Assembly (NCBI GenBank): GCA_032622095.1
Contig: CP136067.1
Location: 196,192,052-196,256,051, forward strand
Length of the DNA: 64,000 bases
From: Siphonodentalium dalli
Lineage: Eukaryota; Mollusca; Scaphopoda; Gadilida; Siphonodentaliidae
Direction of reading: 5' to 3'
Shown piece by piece: positions 34,256 through 43,900 of the stretch. Each line of letters begins with the position of its first letter. Positions within the stretch are counted from its first letter, which is position 1. A program made the translations under genes and the position numbers. The notes under the pieces are model-generated. The model had not been told where the DNA came from, did no database searches, and worked only from the letters and a program-made list of their open reading frames with translations.

Positions 34256-34413
34256 TACACTAATGCCCTAAATAATCGACTCCTTAACTACAGCAGAATT
34301 ATGGGTAACTTTTTAAGATTTAGTTGGAAATATGGCTTGTTGCCATTCATCGGAAAGCTCTCAGTGATAATTCTGCTGTGGTTAATGAGTCGATTATTTA
34401 GGGCATTACTGTA
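34256..34413. mobile_element. Tc1-like MITE, copy a (internally shortened)
   Basis: The element 34258-34411 starts CACTAATGCCCTAAATAATC, ends in the inverted copy with CATTACTG, and is flanked by TA on each side. CAGT ends with TA duplication are typical of Tc1/mariner derivatives. Compared with the copies at 35747 and 37900, one arm has lost part of its stem. Confidence 0.85.
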
Positions 34414-34652
34414 TCTCCTCAGTTGGGATTATGATACTGTTTTATTGAATCTCAAGTGGCCGCCCATTATTTTGTTATGTTCGGAGTTAAGGTTTCCAGT
34501 TGAAATCGCTAGTATTTCCACATCTATACCCACTACATAAGTTTTGAAGTTAATAAATGAATTCTAGATTTAGATCAACTGCTTTCTTAAAATTTGAAGT
34601 GGTGCATGTTGTGGGCCAAATTTTATGGAGCTACATGTTATTATAGCATTCT
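34414..34652. other. Intergenic, nothing recognised
   Basis: No gene; short similarity to 31840-31930. Confidence 0.45.
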
Positions 34653-35060
34653 AATAATAATAATAATAATATATAGTATTTGTATAGCGCCTCATCCCTG
34701 GTGTAGCTCGAAGCGCTTGGGACTCTACATACAAGTTATATACAAACACTGGATGATAGCAATCACACACAGTTGGATAATAATACAATGTCATCTGCGG
34801 CTGGTTGTGTGTGGGTAAATTCTAAAGAGGTGAGTTTTCATTCGTTGTTTGAATATTTCTAGAGATTGCGAATTTCGAACATCGAGAGGGATTGAGTTCC
34901 AAACACATGGCGCAGCATGTGTGAACATGCGACGTTCAATTGTCTTATAGTTACACCTGGGAACAGCCAGTAGTTGTTTTTGCTTGGAGCGTAAATTATC
35001 ACGCCCCGGTTTATACAAAGTAAGAAGGTCCGAGATGTATGCTGGCGAACAAGCCATATT
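34653..35060 (-). mobile_element. 3' end of a second LINE (CR1/Jockey-like)
   Basis: On the minus strand a coding tail (34791-35057) is followed by a 3' region GCGCTATACAAATACTATA and a terminal (ATT)n run, the arrangement of invertebrate CR1/Jockey-type LINE 3' ends. The element is 5'-truncated near 35060-35100, as usual for dead LINE insertions. Confidence 0.85.
34791..35057 (-). pseudogene. LINE C-terminal RT tail
   Basis: The 88-residue frame reads LRSKQKQLLAVPRC, then MFTHAAPCVWNSIPL and LEIFKQRMKTHLF. This is the C-terminal end shared by CR1/Jockey-type LINE polyproteins (pattern L-x-VPR, then A-x-x-WN-x-LP, then F-K-x-x-LK-x-HLF). It is intact to its stop, but nothing upstream remains, so it is non-functional. 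Confidence 0.9.
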
Positions 35061-35123
35061 AGTATGTCTCCATTACTGGTGATTAGTTAGCATAGTAAAT
35101 CAGTGTCATTCTTTGAGATACTT

Positions 35124-35125
<2 letters not shown>

Positions 35126-35186
<61 letters not shown>
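35126..35186. repeat. 61-nt poly-C homopolymer
   Basis: An uninterrupted C run. It could form an i-motif/G-quadruplex, but a homopolymer this long may also be an assembly or read artefact; its length should not be trusted. Confidence 0.9.
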
Positions 35187-35403
35187 TTCACCGAACACAA
35201 AACAAAAATGGGTTCTGTCCATCCGTCCATGGATTTGTCCATCCATCTGTAACAACTTTGGAGCTATCTCATTTGTCATATGTTGGATTTGAATATTCTA
35301 TGCTCATGAACGATCATGATGAAGGGATATGCAAATGGAACAGGTTTCGTCCATTCTGTACCAACTTTTGATCTCCGTATTTCAGACATCTTAGGTCATG
35401 TTT
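35187..35403. other. Spacer with GTCCATCCGTCCATGG-type text
   Basis: ATCCGTCCATGG and GTCCATCCATCTGTAACAAC resemble leader text at 46.87, 48.5 and 59.03 kb, suggesting a fragment of the same loose repeat superfamily. Confidence 0.5.
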
Positions 35404-35630
35404 TAACCCTTTATATACTAAATGGATTCTCCTATTCACTTATAAAAGTATACATTATAATGGTCCATTATTCATTTGGAGGGGTGTTCAGGAAAATAAA
35501 CAGACAGATAATAAAACTGCAGAATGAGTCCTATTTACTGCAGGGAAATGTTCATATAATAAGTTCAACAAACGACCTATGGAAAAATATGTCCATTATC
35601 GTATCTCTGTCATCTTAGATGGCATGCGAA
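35404..35630 (-). mobile_element. Family J MITE, diverged copy
   Basis: TTAACCCTTTATATACTAAA opens a segment that continues GGTCCATTATTCATTTGGAG and GGAAATGTTCATATAATAAG, matching the complete family J element in reverse orientation. The far end is not clear. Confidence 0.65.
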
Positions 35631-35710
35631 ACATCTTTGATGTATTCATGAACCACCTATAGATTGAAAGATAACCACATTCAACAGGTTTTGTCCAGTC
35701 ACAAGCCATA

Positions 35711-35961
35711 TTAACCCTTTTTATGCTAAATACTCATTGATGAGTACAGTAATGCCCTAAATAATCGACACCTTAACTACATCAGAATTATGGGTATTTT
35801 TTTAGGATTTAGTCGGAAACATGGCTTGTTACTATTCATTGGAAAGCTCTCAGTGAGATCTTTCCGATGAATGGCAACAAGCCATATTTCCAATTAAATC
35901 CTGAAAAATTACCCATAATTCTGCTGTGGTTAAGGAGTCAATTATTTAGGGCATTACTGTG
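35711..35961. mobile_element. Family J start interrupted by Tc1-like MITE copy b
   Basis: TTAACCCTTTTTATGCTAAA and ACTCATTGATGAG (35711-35744) are the left end of a family J element. At its TA the Tc1-like MITE 35747-35959 (213 bp, CAGTAATGCCCTAAATAAT end, long inverted arms) is inserted. The rest of J is not found behind it, so it was lost or diverged. Confidence 0.8.
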
Positions 35962-36339
35962 TATATGGGGTAGAAACTTATCTAGGGCTGAATTTTGTAT
36001 AACAAGCCAACAGTACCCATATTAATCTGAATTTGTTTAGACCAAATACAACTCTAGTGACTTGCTCAAAGATGCAAGACACACAAGAACAAACCAGACT
36101 CGGGCAGAATGGTGCCAACTCTTTTAATTTCGGGCAGCCAATGCAATACTAAAGGGGTTTTTGTTCCGGATGAAAATTGTCTGTGCTAAATGTGCTTCAT
36201 ATAAATAGCTGAATTATCTACATGAAATGATAATTCCCGTTTCCCCGGACAAATGCAAATTACTGTATTATTTTATCAATTAATTCAAACGAGGTTCACA
36301 AGTTCCCATGTGCCACCTATATAACATTCCAGGCCAGTA
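35962..36339. other. Intergenic, nothing recognised
   Basis: No gene or repeat family identified. Confidence 0.5.
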
Positions 36340-36611
36340 TATTTGAGCAAGCCTTGAAATAGGGTGTCTGTCATTTGCAGAATGAGGTCCCCAGAGGGTG
36401 AATTTAGTGATGCTACCCCCGCATAGCAGGCTAGCATCACCAAATTCACCCTCTGGGGACCTCATTCTGCTTACACCTCAGCAGAATGAGGTTCCCGGAG
36501 GGTGAATTTGGTGATGCTAGCCCGCTATGCGGGGGTAGCATCACTAAATTCACCCTCTGGGGACCTCATTCTGCAAATGACAGACATCCTATTTCAAGGC
36601 TTTTATTTGAG
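36340..36611. mobile_element. Family K MITE, copy 1 (hAT-like, double hairpin)
   Basis: The element 36348-36603 (256 bp) has TIRs CAAGCCTTGAAATAG/CTATTTCAAGGCTT and a perfect 8-bp target duplication TATTTGAG at 36340-36347 and 36604-36611. Inside are two consecutive hairpins of about 95 bp, each GCAGAATGAGG...CCTCATTCTGC, joined by a 10-nt spacer. The 8-bp duplication points to hAT-type transposition. The 61-63-codon frames across it are artefacts. Confidence 0.9.
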
Positions 36612-37479
36612 AGCGCCCTGCATAATTTTGCAGTTCCAATTCCACATGGGATGTTTCTCACAGTTCCGAGTGTATAATGTCTTCTTGTAAGTGTTAAGAT
36701 TTATTTTCTATTGATCTAAGAATTTGCGAACTTGTCGGTAAATGTTTGTCATAAAACTAACAAATAGTCGTGCATTATGGATAATCGATTATTCCTAACA
36801 GTGCTGGAAGAAAGTCGATTCTCAGTAATTTAAATTATTGTTCTCATTCCAGAAACACATGCAATAAAGAGTATGTATGAGTATGAATCAGACATGTATT
36901 ATTGTACAGATTCAACAGGCAGATTTGGATAAGCAGAGATACTAAAGTGTCAAAAATAACAACACAAATAATATTCTCCACGATTGATTGATTTTGCAGC
37001 GCGGTTAACTGATTATTGATTGATGATGACTAAACGATTAATTGTTTTTACATGTTTATCCTTTGTTGGATAGCCAGTCAAATTCTCCTATTATAAATTT
37101 AATAACTCAACTAAAGCCAATTTTTATTTCTAGTGAAGACAAAAGGCAGTGAACCACACTAAACTAAACTTAACTGAATCAGAGCTCCATTTTAAGAATT
37201 ACATCCCCCCTACCTTTGGAATTATTTTACTGATACTACATATATAAAAAAAAAAAAATAATAATGATAATAATGAAATTATATACTACATATATAAAAA
37301 GAAAAGAAAATCATAATAATGAAATTTCTCCAGCTTTTTGACCAATATGTCTACACATCTCGAGCCCCAAATGAAATGAATCAATATTCTCTGTTCACAT
37401 AAGGGATAGGAGCTTCCATAAGTTCTATAACTTGTACTCTGATCGCCTCTCATTCATATCATCAATTCTATTATTTTTA
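36612..37479. other. Intergenic; AT-rich duplications near 37230-37320
   Basis: Two copies of ACTACATATATAAAAA followed by AATAATG-rich text lie at 37223-37320. Otherwise nothing is recognised. Confidence 0.5.
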
Positions 37480-37790
37480 TTTGTATTTTGTTTATTGAGA
37501 GATATTAAAATATGTTTAAATCACATGTATCATTGTACATGAATAAATTGCAATGTACATGTACGAAGCTCTCTCTTTTAAGGAACTCAGCAAGCGGCTC
37601 AAGAGTCTCTTGGGGATGGTTGGTCACAAAAAAAAAAATATGGGGCGTTGCCTGTTGACGACATATCGTAAAGCGCGGCTTCTGACGGCTCTCAACAGGC
37701 GCCGAACGCAACCCCGACAGTATAGCACGCACAGCCGACCCTGAGGAAGACTATCGCAAGCGCTCAACCACCGAGCCCTGCAAAATGGTC
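37480..37790 (-). mobile_element. Possible tRNA-derived SINE
   Basis: On the minus strand the 5' part reads GGCTCGGTGGTTGAGCGCTT, close to the tRNA D-arm with a pol III A box, and GGGGTTGCGTTCGG further on could be a degenerate B box with a long variable-arm spacing. The 3' end is an A-rich AATAAACAAAATAC-type tail. No TSD was found. The 75-codon minus frame inside has no domain. It may be just a fragment. Confidence 0.35.
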
Positions 37791-37866
37791 ATGATACTGA
37801 GTTCAGCTCAAAGATGTCTTTGGTCAAACTACATGTATGGGCCTGTGGCTTCGCTGAATGTCAACC

Positions 37867-38120
37867 ACAGTAATGCAATAAATAAACCTCAGGTAGGTAC
37901 AGTAATGCAATAAATAATTGACTCCTTAACAACAGCGGAATTATGGGTAACTTTTCAGGATTTAGTTGGAAATATGGCTTGTTGCCATTCATCGGAAAGC
38001 TCTCACTCTCAGTGAGAGCTTTCCGATGAATGGCAACAAGCCATATTTCCGACTAAATCCTGAAAAGTTACCCATAATTCTGCTGTGGTTAAGGAGTCGA
38101 TTATTTAGGGCATTAGTGTA
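37867..38120. mobile_element. Tc1-like MITE, copy c
   Basis: The element 37900-38118 (219 bp) has CAGTAATG ends, TA at 37898-37899 and 38119-38120, and nearly perfect arms meeting at CTCTCACTCTCAGTGAGAG. The left end (CAGTAATGCAATAAATAA) is duplicated just upstream at 37867. Confidence 0.9.
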
Positions 38121-38159
38121 AATCAACTTCTGAAACACAATAAATGTATATTATAACTT

Positions 38160-38310
38160 GTTTTTTTTTTTAAGGACGAACAGCTGGGCGCAGCCCAGCC
38201 ACGCATGCGTTGCGTTGTCGTCCTTATACTAAGTTCGCTTTCAAACATGGGTGCCGCCATCTTGAATTAGGTGCGCCGCCATCTTGAATTTGAGGGCCCG
38301 CCATCTTGAA
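38160..38310. repeat. CpG-rich hairpin plus three CCGCCATCTTGAA motifs
   Basis: AAGGACGAACAGCTGGGCGC pairs with GCGTTGTCGTCCTT and GCTGGGCGCAGCCCAGC folds on itself. Three copies of (G/C)CCGCCATCTTGAA follow within 60 bp. The motif's complement TTCAAGATGGCGGC contains the YY1 core. Element class unknown. Confidence 0.6.
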
Positions 38311-38653
38311 ACATTATTGCAATTAAATTAAAACTACAAAATGTTACTTTTCATATAGCCAAAATAGCGATATTCATTGCGTGAAGGTCCTACTTGGTTT
38401 ATAATTTAAACAATAATCATTACTTAAATAATAAATATTGTCAACCGGACTCTGGTTGCTATGCCAATGTTCGGAAAATGACGGAAATTACGTAAAAATT
38501 AAAACTGCACAAATTCGCAAAAACAACGTGACTCATCTCGTAAATGTCTAAAATTTTGAAAATATCTCATAAAAATTATCATCCAGAATGGGTTTCGCAA
38601 TGGCCGACCCATGTGGTGGAAACCAAATCGTGTATATGCTATAATGTAGCTAC
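38311..38653. other. Intergenic, nothing recognised
   Basis: No gene seen. Confidence 0.5.
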
Positions 38654-38800
38654 ATGTATGCATGCATGCATGCATGCATGCAGTTGTAATCTAATTTCCA
38701 ACCCAAATTATGGGAGGGGCGAACCATTTTTTGAGCCCCAGTTGGAATTTCCAACCCAAGGGGGGGTACTTGTAACTCAAATTTCACCCAAATTGAGAAT
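38654..38800. repeat. ATGC microsatellite and family H fragment
   Basis: ATGCATGCATGCATGCATGC spans 38658-38682. Text after it (TTTCCAACCCAAATTATGGG, TTGGAATTTCCAACCCAAGG) matches the purine-rich end of family H. Confidence 0.7.
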
Positions 38801-39399
38801 GGGCCAGTCGAAAAATCATATATTCATGAAATACGTATGGTTATTTAAATCTTGACATTCATATAAGTCATCACATAGAGTTCTGGATAGTGCAGGCCGT
38901 CATCCTTTTTACATGGATTTCAATGCCATAATTTCTTGTTCTGAAGCTGACAGTTGTAATGCCCACGTGGGTCATTCGCAACAGTGCAGGTAAATCCTTT
39001 TGATCAAATGCCCTGTTTAATTTTTTAGAAAGCCATGATAGCGTAATTCTGCAATAGTCCATCTCCGATTCTGTGTTTGAATTGATTAAGTGGGGAATCA
39101 TCATTAAAATCTGGAACTTTGAATTTTCCGTGCATGAAAATTTACGAATGGTATTTGTCCAATTTCTTTATCATATTTTGAAGAAATAATGCCTTTAACC
39201 ATTCACAAATACAGTGATAACTTGTATTATTTAATAGATAATTCAGACATGCAGATGAAAATGGGAAACCACCATTGTGAAATATTTGATTTGATTTGCG
39301 TTTTCAAAATTTTTCGAGAGCTATTTGATTCTATAAAAATCAGTATTCACAGGGACCTTTATTGATCTTTATTGGCACGCCCTATTTACAAGTGCTTAT
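38801..39399. other. Intergenic; 77-codon minus frame of unknown meaning
   Basis: The minus frame 38871-39104 looks less low-complexity than its neighbours (CRITLSWLSKKLNRAF, DLPALLRMTHVGITT) but I recognise no domain and cannot find splice sites with confidence. It could be an exon or a transposon scrap. Confidence 0.3.
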
Positions 39400-39792
39400 A
39401 ATATCCCCTCTGATTAAAGTGATGTGAAACACTACGGTATGGTGATAAAATAGAAATGGAGAAAAATCTTGTTCAAAGTAGTAATTTTTACAAATATTAT
39501 ATCCAAATTGACAACACACACCGTCATTCTTATATATGAATTAAATGCAGTGACTCTCAATAGCGAAATTGTTTTCGTTAGTTTATCGCCGATAGATGCG
39601 TCCTGAATCGAGAAGTAAATATTTACAATTGAGCGTAGTTCTGACGATATTTTCTATGGAGTGGTACGGTCGATTTGCTTGAAATTTTCGGCGATGTTAG
39701 AAGAATGTTACTACATTCCTCCAGTTGTCACAGCGCCTGAATACTAACTTATCAGTTTCGCGCACCGAACAAGTACATAATATGTCTTTAAA
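39400..39792 (+). repeat. Family E dispersed repeat, copy 2 (uninterrupted)
   Basis: It matches copy 1 at 29.5-30.45 kb in reverse orientation and shows the empty site (CATCTATCGGCGATAA) of the insertion present in copy 1. It ends GTACATAATATGTCTTTAA right against the MITE that follows. Confidence 0.75.
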
Positions 39793-40034
39793 GGGGGGCT
39801 GTACACTAAATTCGGCCATTTATGGGACCATCTCCTTTTATACTCAACAGAAATTAATGAATTGGAGTCATGCATTAATGCAATATACACTCATGTAATC
39901 TATGAACACTGTAAACAACATGGTAATTAAAATGAGAATGTGTTCATGACTGAACCATTCATTTGTTGCATATATTCTGTTGAGTATAAAAGGAGATGGT
40001 CCCATAAATGGCCAGATTTAGTGTATGGTTCCCC
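39793..40034. mobile_element. Family N MITE with ~58-bp TIRs
   Basis: GGGGGCTGTACACTAAATTC on the left and GATTTAGTGTATGGTTCCCC on the right are inverted. Continuing inward, CCATTTATGGGACCATCTCC and TTTTATACTCAACAGAA pair with the right arm. The centre of about 125 bp is unpaired and AT-rich. Confidence 0.85.
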
Positions 40035-40936
40035 TTTATTAAGTTGCAGTTTAAGCTACAGTGTTATTGACACTATGAATTTGCTGGAATGAAAACAAAC
40101 ATCAGCAATGCATTTTGCAACATTTGATGAATGTTTTGGCAACTATGTAGAATAGAGTGCATGCAAGTACATGGGATATATTCTGGCACAGTGGCACGGC
40201 CTTCTAATTTCTGTTGAGTCTTCTAATTTCCTATCAGGTATATGTTCATATATCAAATAAAGACAACTGATTTGTTTTTCATAGACAGTTGTAATGTACG
40301 GTCACATGGAATTGATTTTGCAGACAAGTATTTAAATAGAGTTGTGATATTCTATGTGAAATGCAAGTTTGTAATGAATTTGGCTATAACAATTTATGTG
40401 CTTTATTACCTGAGAAGCAATCATAGGTTAATATGTTCTCAACATTCACTTTGTTATGTGTCGGTATTACTTGGCGATGGGAAATGATTTTGGCACTCCT
40501 TCAGAACTATTGTTGATATCGTAGGATATGTGACAATGATGTGAATTTGATGATGTCTTTACATTTGCAATGGCTCCTCTTGTCTATTCATTGTCTGTCT
40601 CTGTCAAGATAATTTAGACAGGTGTTGAGTATTGTACACTCCTCTAAGCCTTATATATAATTGACTCCATACGTTACTTGTATTTAAATTCGTGCAGTCA
40701 GCACTGGTACAGTACTTTTAGTACTATAGTACTCATCGGTGCATGAATTTATAAATGAGTGAAAAATAATACGACTCAAATAGTTAACTGAATCGATTTA
40801 AAAATTGAGGGGTAGTTTATGGGTAAAGAGTTTTTATATATATGTATCATTCAACTGTAACTCAACTTCATCAGTTTCCTGATGTCAGTAGCCTATATAT
40901 TGTCATTGTGGTTACTAAATCTTTTGTTATACCCCT
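40035..40936. other. Intergenic; end fragment of the AGCTCAAC family
   Basis: AAGCTACAGTGTTATTGACAC near 40052 matches GAGCTGCAGTGTCATTGACAC near 46796 after allowing small changes, so an end of that family is present. The 81-codon frame at 40242-40487 shows no domain. Confidence 0.45.
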
Positions 40937-43900
40937 TTTTAGCTCAACTTTACTTTGTAAAGTTTGAGCTATTGCCATGGCTTTGTCGTCCGTCGTCCGT
41001 GTGTGCGTGTGTGCGTGTGTGCGTGTGTGCGTGTGTACGTAACGCGTCAACAATAGAGGCTACAGGTCGTACCTTTGATCGGATCATTATGAAATTTGTC
41101 ATAGCTGTTGACATCAACATTTGTACCGGAATGATTCATTTTGGGGTCATACGGAAAAAAAACATGGCCGCCAGCGGCCATCTTAGATTTCAAAGTTCAA
41201 TCCATTAGCACGGGCTACAGGCCTTACTGTTCGTCTGATCGTCATGAAATTTGTCATGGATGTTAATATTGACATGTAGATGGGAACGAGTAATTTTGGG
41301 GTCATTCGGCCAAAAAACATGGCCACCAGCAGCCATCTTCGATTTTACTCTTTGCATGACTAAATCCTTTAGCACGGGCTACAGGTCGTACCTTTAGTCA
41401 GATCGTCATAAAATTTATCATGGCTGTTGAAATTGGAATGTAGATGGGAACGAGTCATTTTGGGGTCATTCGGACAAAAAACATGGCCGCCAGTGGCCAT
41501 CTTTGTTTTCAAAATTCAATCCATTATTAGCACGGGCCACAGGTCGCACTGTTCGTCTGATCGTCATGAAATTTGTCATGGATGTTAATATTGACATGTA
41601 GATGGGAACGAGTAATTTTGGGGTCATTCGGCCCAAAAACATGTCCGCCAGCAGCCATCTTGGATTTTACTCTTTGTATGACTAAATTCTTTAGCACGGG
41701 CTACAGGTCGTACCTTTAGTCTGATCATCATCAAATTTGTCATGGATGTTAACAATGACATGTAGATTGGAACGAGTCATTTTGGGGTCAATCGGCCAAA
41801 AAACATGGCCGCCAGCAGCCGTCTTGGATTTTACTCTTTGCATGACTAAATCCTTTAGCACGGGCTACAGGTCCTACTTTTAGTCTGATCATCATAAAAT
41901 TTGTCAAGAATGTTAATAATGACATGTAGATGGGAACGAGTCATTTTGGGGTCATTCGGCCAAAAAACATGGCCGTCAGCAGCCATCTTGGATTTTACTC
42001 TTTGTATGACTAAATCCTTTAGCACGGGCTACAGGTCGTACCTTTAGTCTGATCATTATAAAATTTGTCATGGCTGTTGATATTGGAATGTAGATGGGAA
42101 CGAGTCATTTTGGGGTCATTCGGACAAAAAACATGGCCGCCAGCGGCCATCTTGGATTTCGAAATTTAATCCATTAGCACGGGCCACAGGTCGTACTGAT
42201 TGTCTGATCATCATGAAATTTGTCATGGATGATAATATTTACATGTAGATGGGAACGAGTAATTTTGGGGTCATTCGGCTAAAAAACATGGCCACCAGCA
42301 GCCATCTTAGATTTTACTCTTTGTATGACTAAATTCTTTATCACGGGCTGCAGGTCGTACCTTTAGTCTGATCATCATAAAATTTGTCATGGATGTTAAC
42401 AATGACATGTAGATGGGAACGAGTAATTTTGGGGTCAATCGGCCAAAAAACATGGTCGCCAGCAGCCATCTTGGATTTTACTCTTTGTATGACTAAATCC
42501 TTTAGCACGGGCTACAGGTTGTATCTTTAGTCTGATCATCATAATATTTTTCATAAATGTTAATAATGACATGTAGATGGGAACGAGTCATTTTGGGGTC
42601 ATTCGGCCAAAAAAGATGGCCGCCAGCAGCCATCTTAGATATTACTCTTTGTATGACTAAATCCTTTAGCACGGGCTACAGGTCGTACCTTTAGTGAGAT
42701 CGTCATAAAATTTGTCATGGATGTTAACAATGACATGTAGATGGGAACGAGTCATTTTTGGGTTATTCGGGCAAAAAACATGGCCGCCAGCAGCCATCTT
42801 GGATTTTACTCTTTGTATGACTAAATCCTTTAGCACGGGCTACAGGTCGTACCTTTAGTCTGATAATCATGAAATTTATCATGGTTGTTGAAATTGGAAT
42901 GTAGATGGGAACGAGTCATTTTGGGGTCATTCGGACAAAAAACATGGCCGCCAGTGGCCATCTTTGTTTTCAAAATTCAATCCATTAGCACGGGCCACAG
43001 GTCGCACTGTTCGTCTGATCGTCATGAAATTTGTCATGGATGTTAATATTGACATGTAGATGGGAACGAGTAATTTTGGGGTCATTCGGCCGAAAAATAT
43101 GGCCGCCAGCAGCCATCTTGGATTTTACTCTTTGTATGACTACATTCTTTAGCACGGGCTACAGGTGGTACCTTTAGTCTGATCATCATCAAATTTGTCA
43201 TGGATGTTAACAATGACATGTAGATGGGAACGAGTCATTTTTGGGTTATTCGGGCAAAAAACATGGCCGCCAGCAGCCATCTTGGATTTTACTCTTTGTA
43301 TGACTAAATCCTTTAGCACGGGCTACAGGTCGTACCTTTAGTCTGATAATCATGAAATTTATCATGGCTGTTGAAATTGGAATGTAGATGGGAACGAGTC
43401 ATTTTGGGGTCATTCGGACAAAAAACATGGCCGCCAGTGGCCATCTTTGTTTTCAAAATTCAATCCATTATTAGCACGGGCCACAGGTCGCACTGTTCGT
43501 CTGATCGTCATGAAATTTGTCATGGATGTTAATATTGACATGTAGATGGGAACGAGTAATTTTGGGGTCATTCGGCCCAAAAACATGTCCGCCAGCAGCC
43601 ATCTTGGATTTTACTCTTTGTATGACTAAATTCTTTAGCACGGGCTACAGGTCGTACCTTTAGTCTGATCATCATCAAATTTGTCATGGATGTTAACAAT
43701 GACATGTAGATTGGAACGAGTCATTTTGGGGTCAATCGGCCAAAAAACATGGCCGCCAGCAGCCGTCTTGGATTTTACTCTTTGCATGACTAAATCCTTT
43801 AGCACGGGCTACAGGTCCTACTTTTAGTCTGATCATCATAAAATTTGTCAAGAATGTTAATAATGACATGTAGATGGGAACGAGTCATTTTGGGGTCATT

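Noticed and set aside
38871..39104. Candidate exon on the minus strand
   Set aside because: The residue texture looks protein-like, but no domain, splice sites or second copy was found, so no gene was called.
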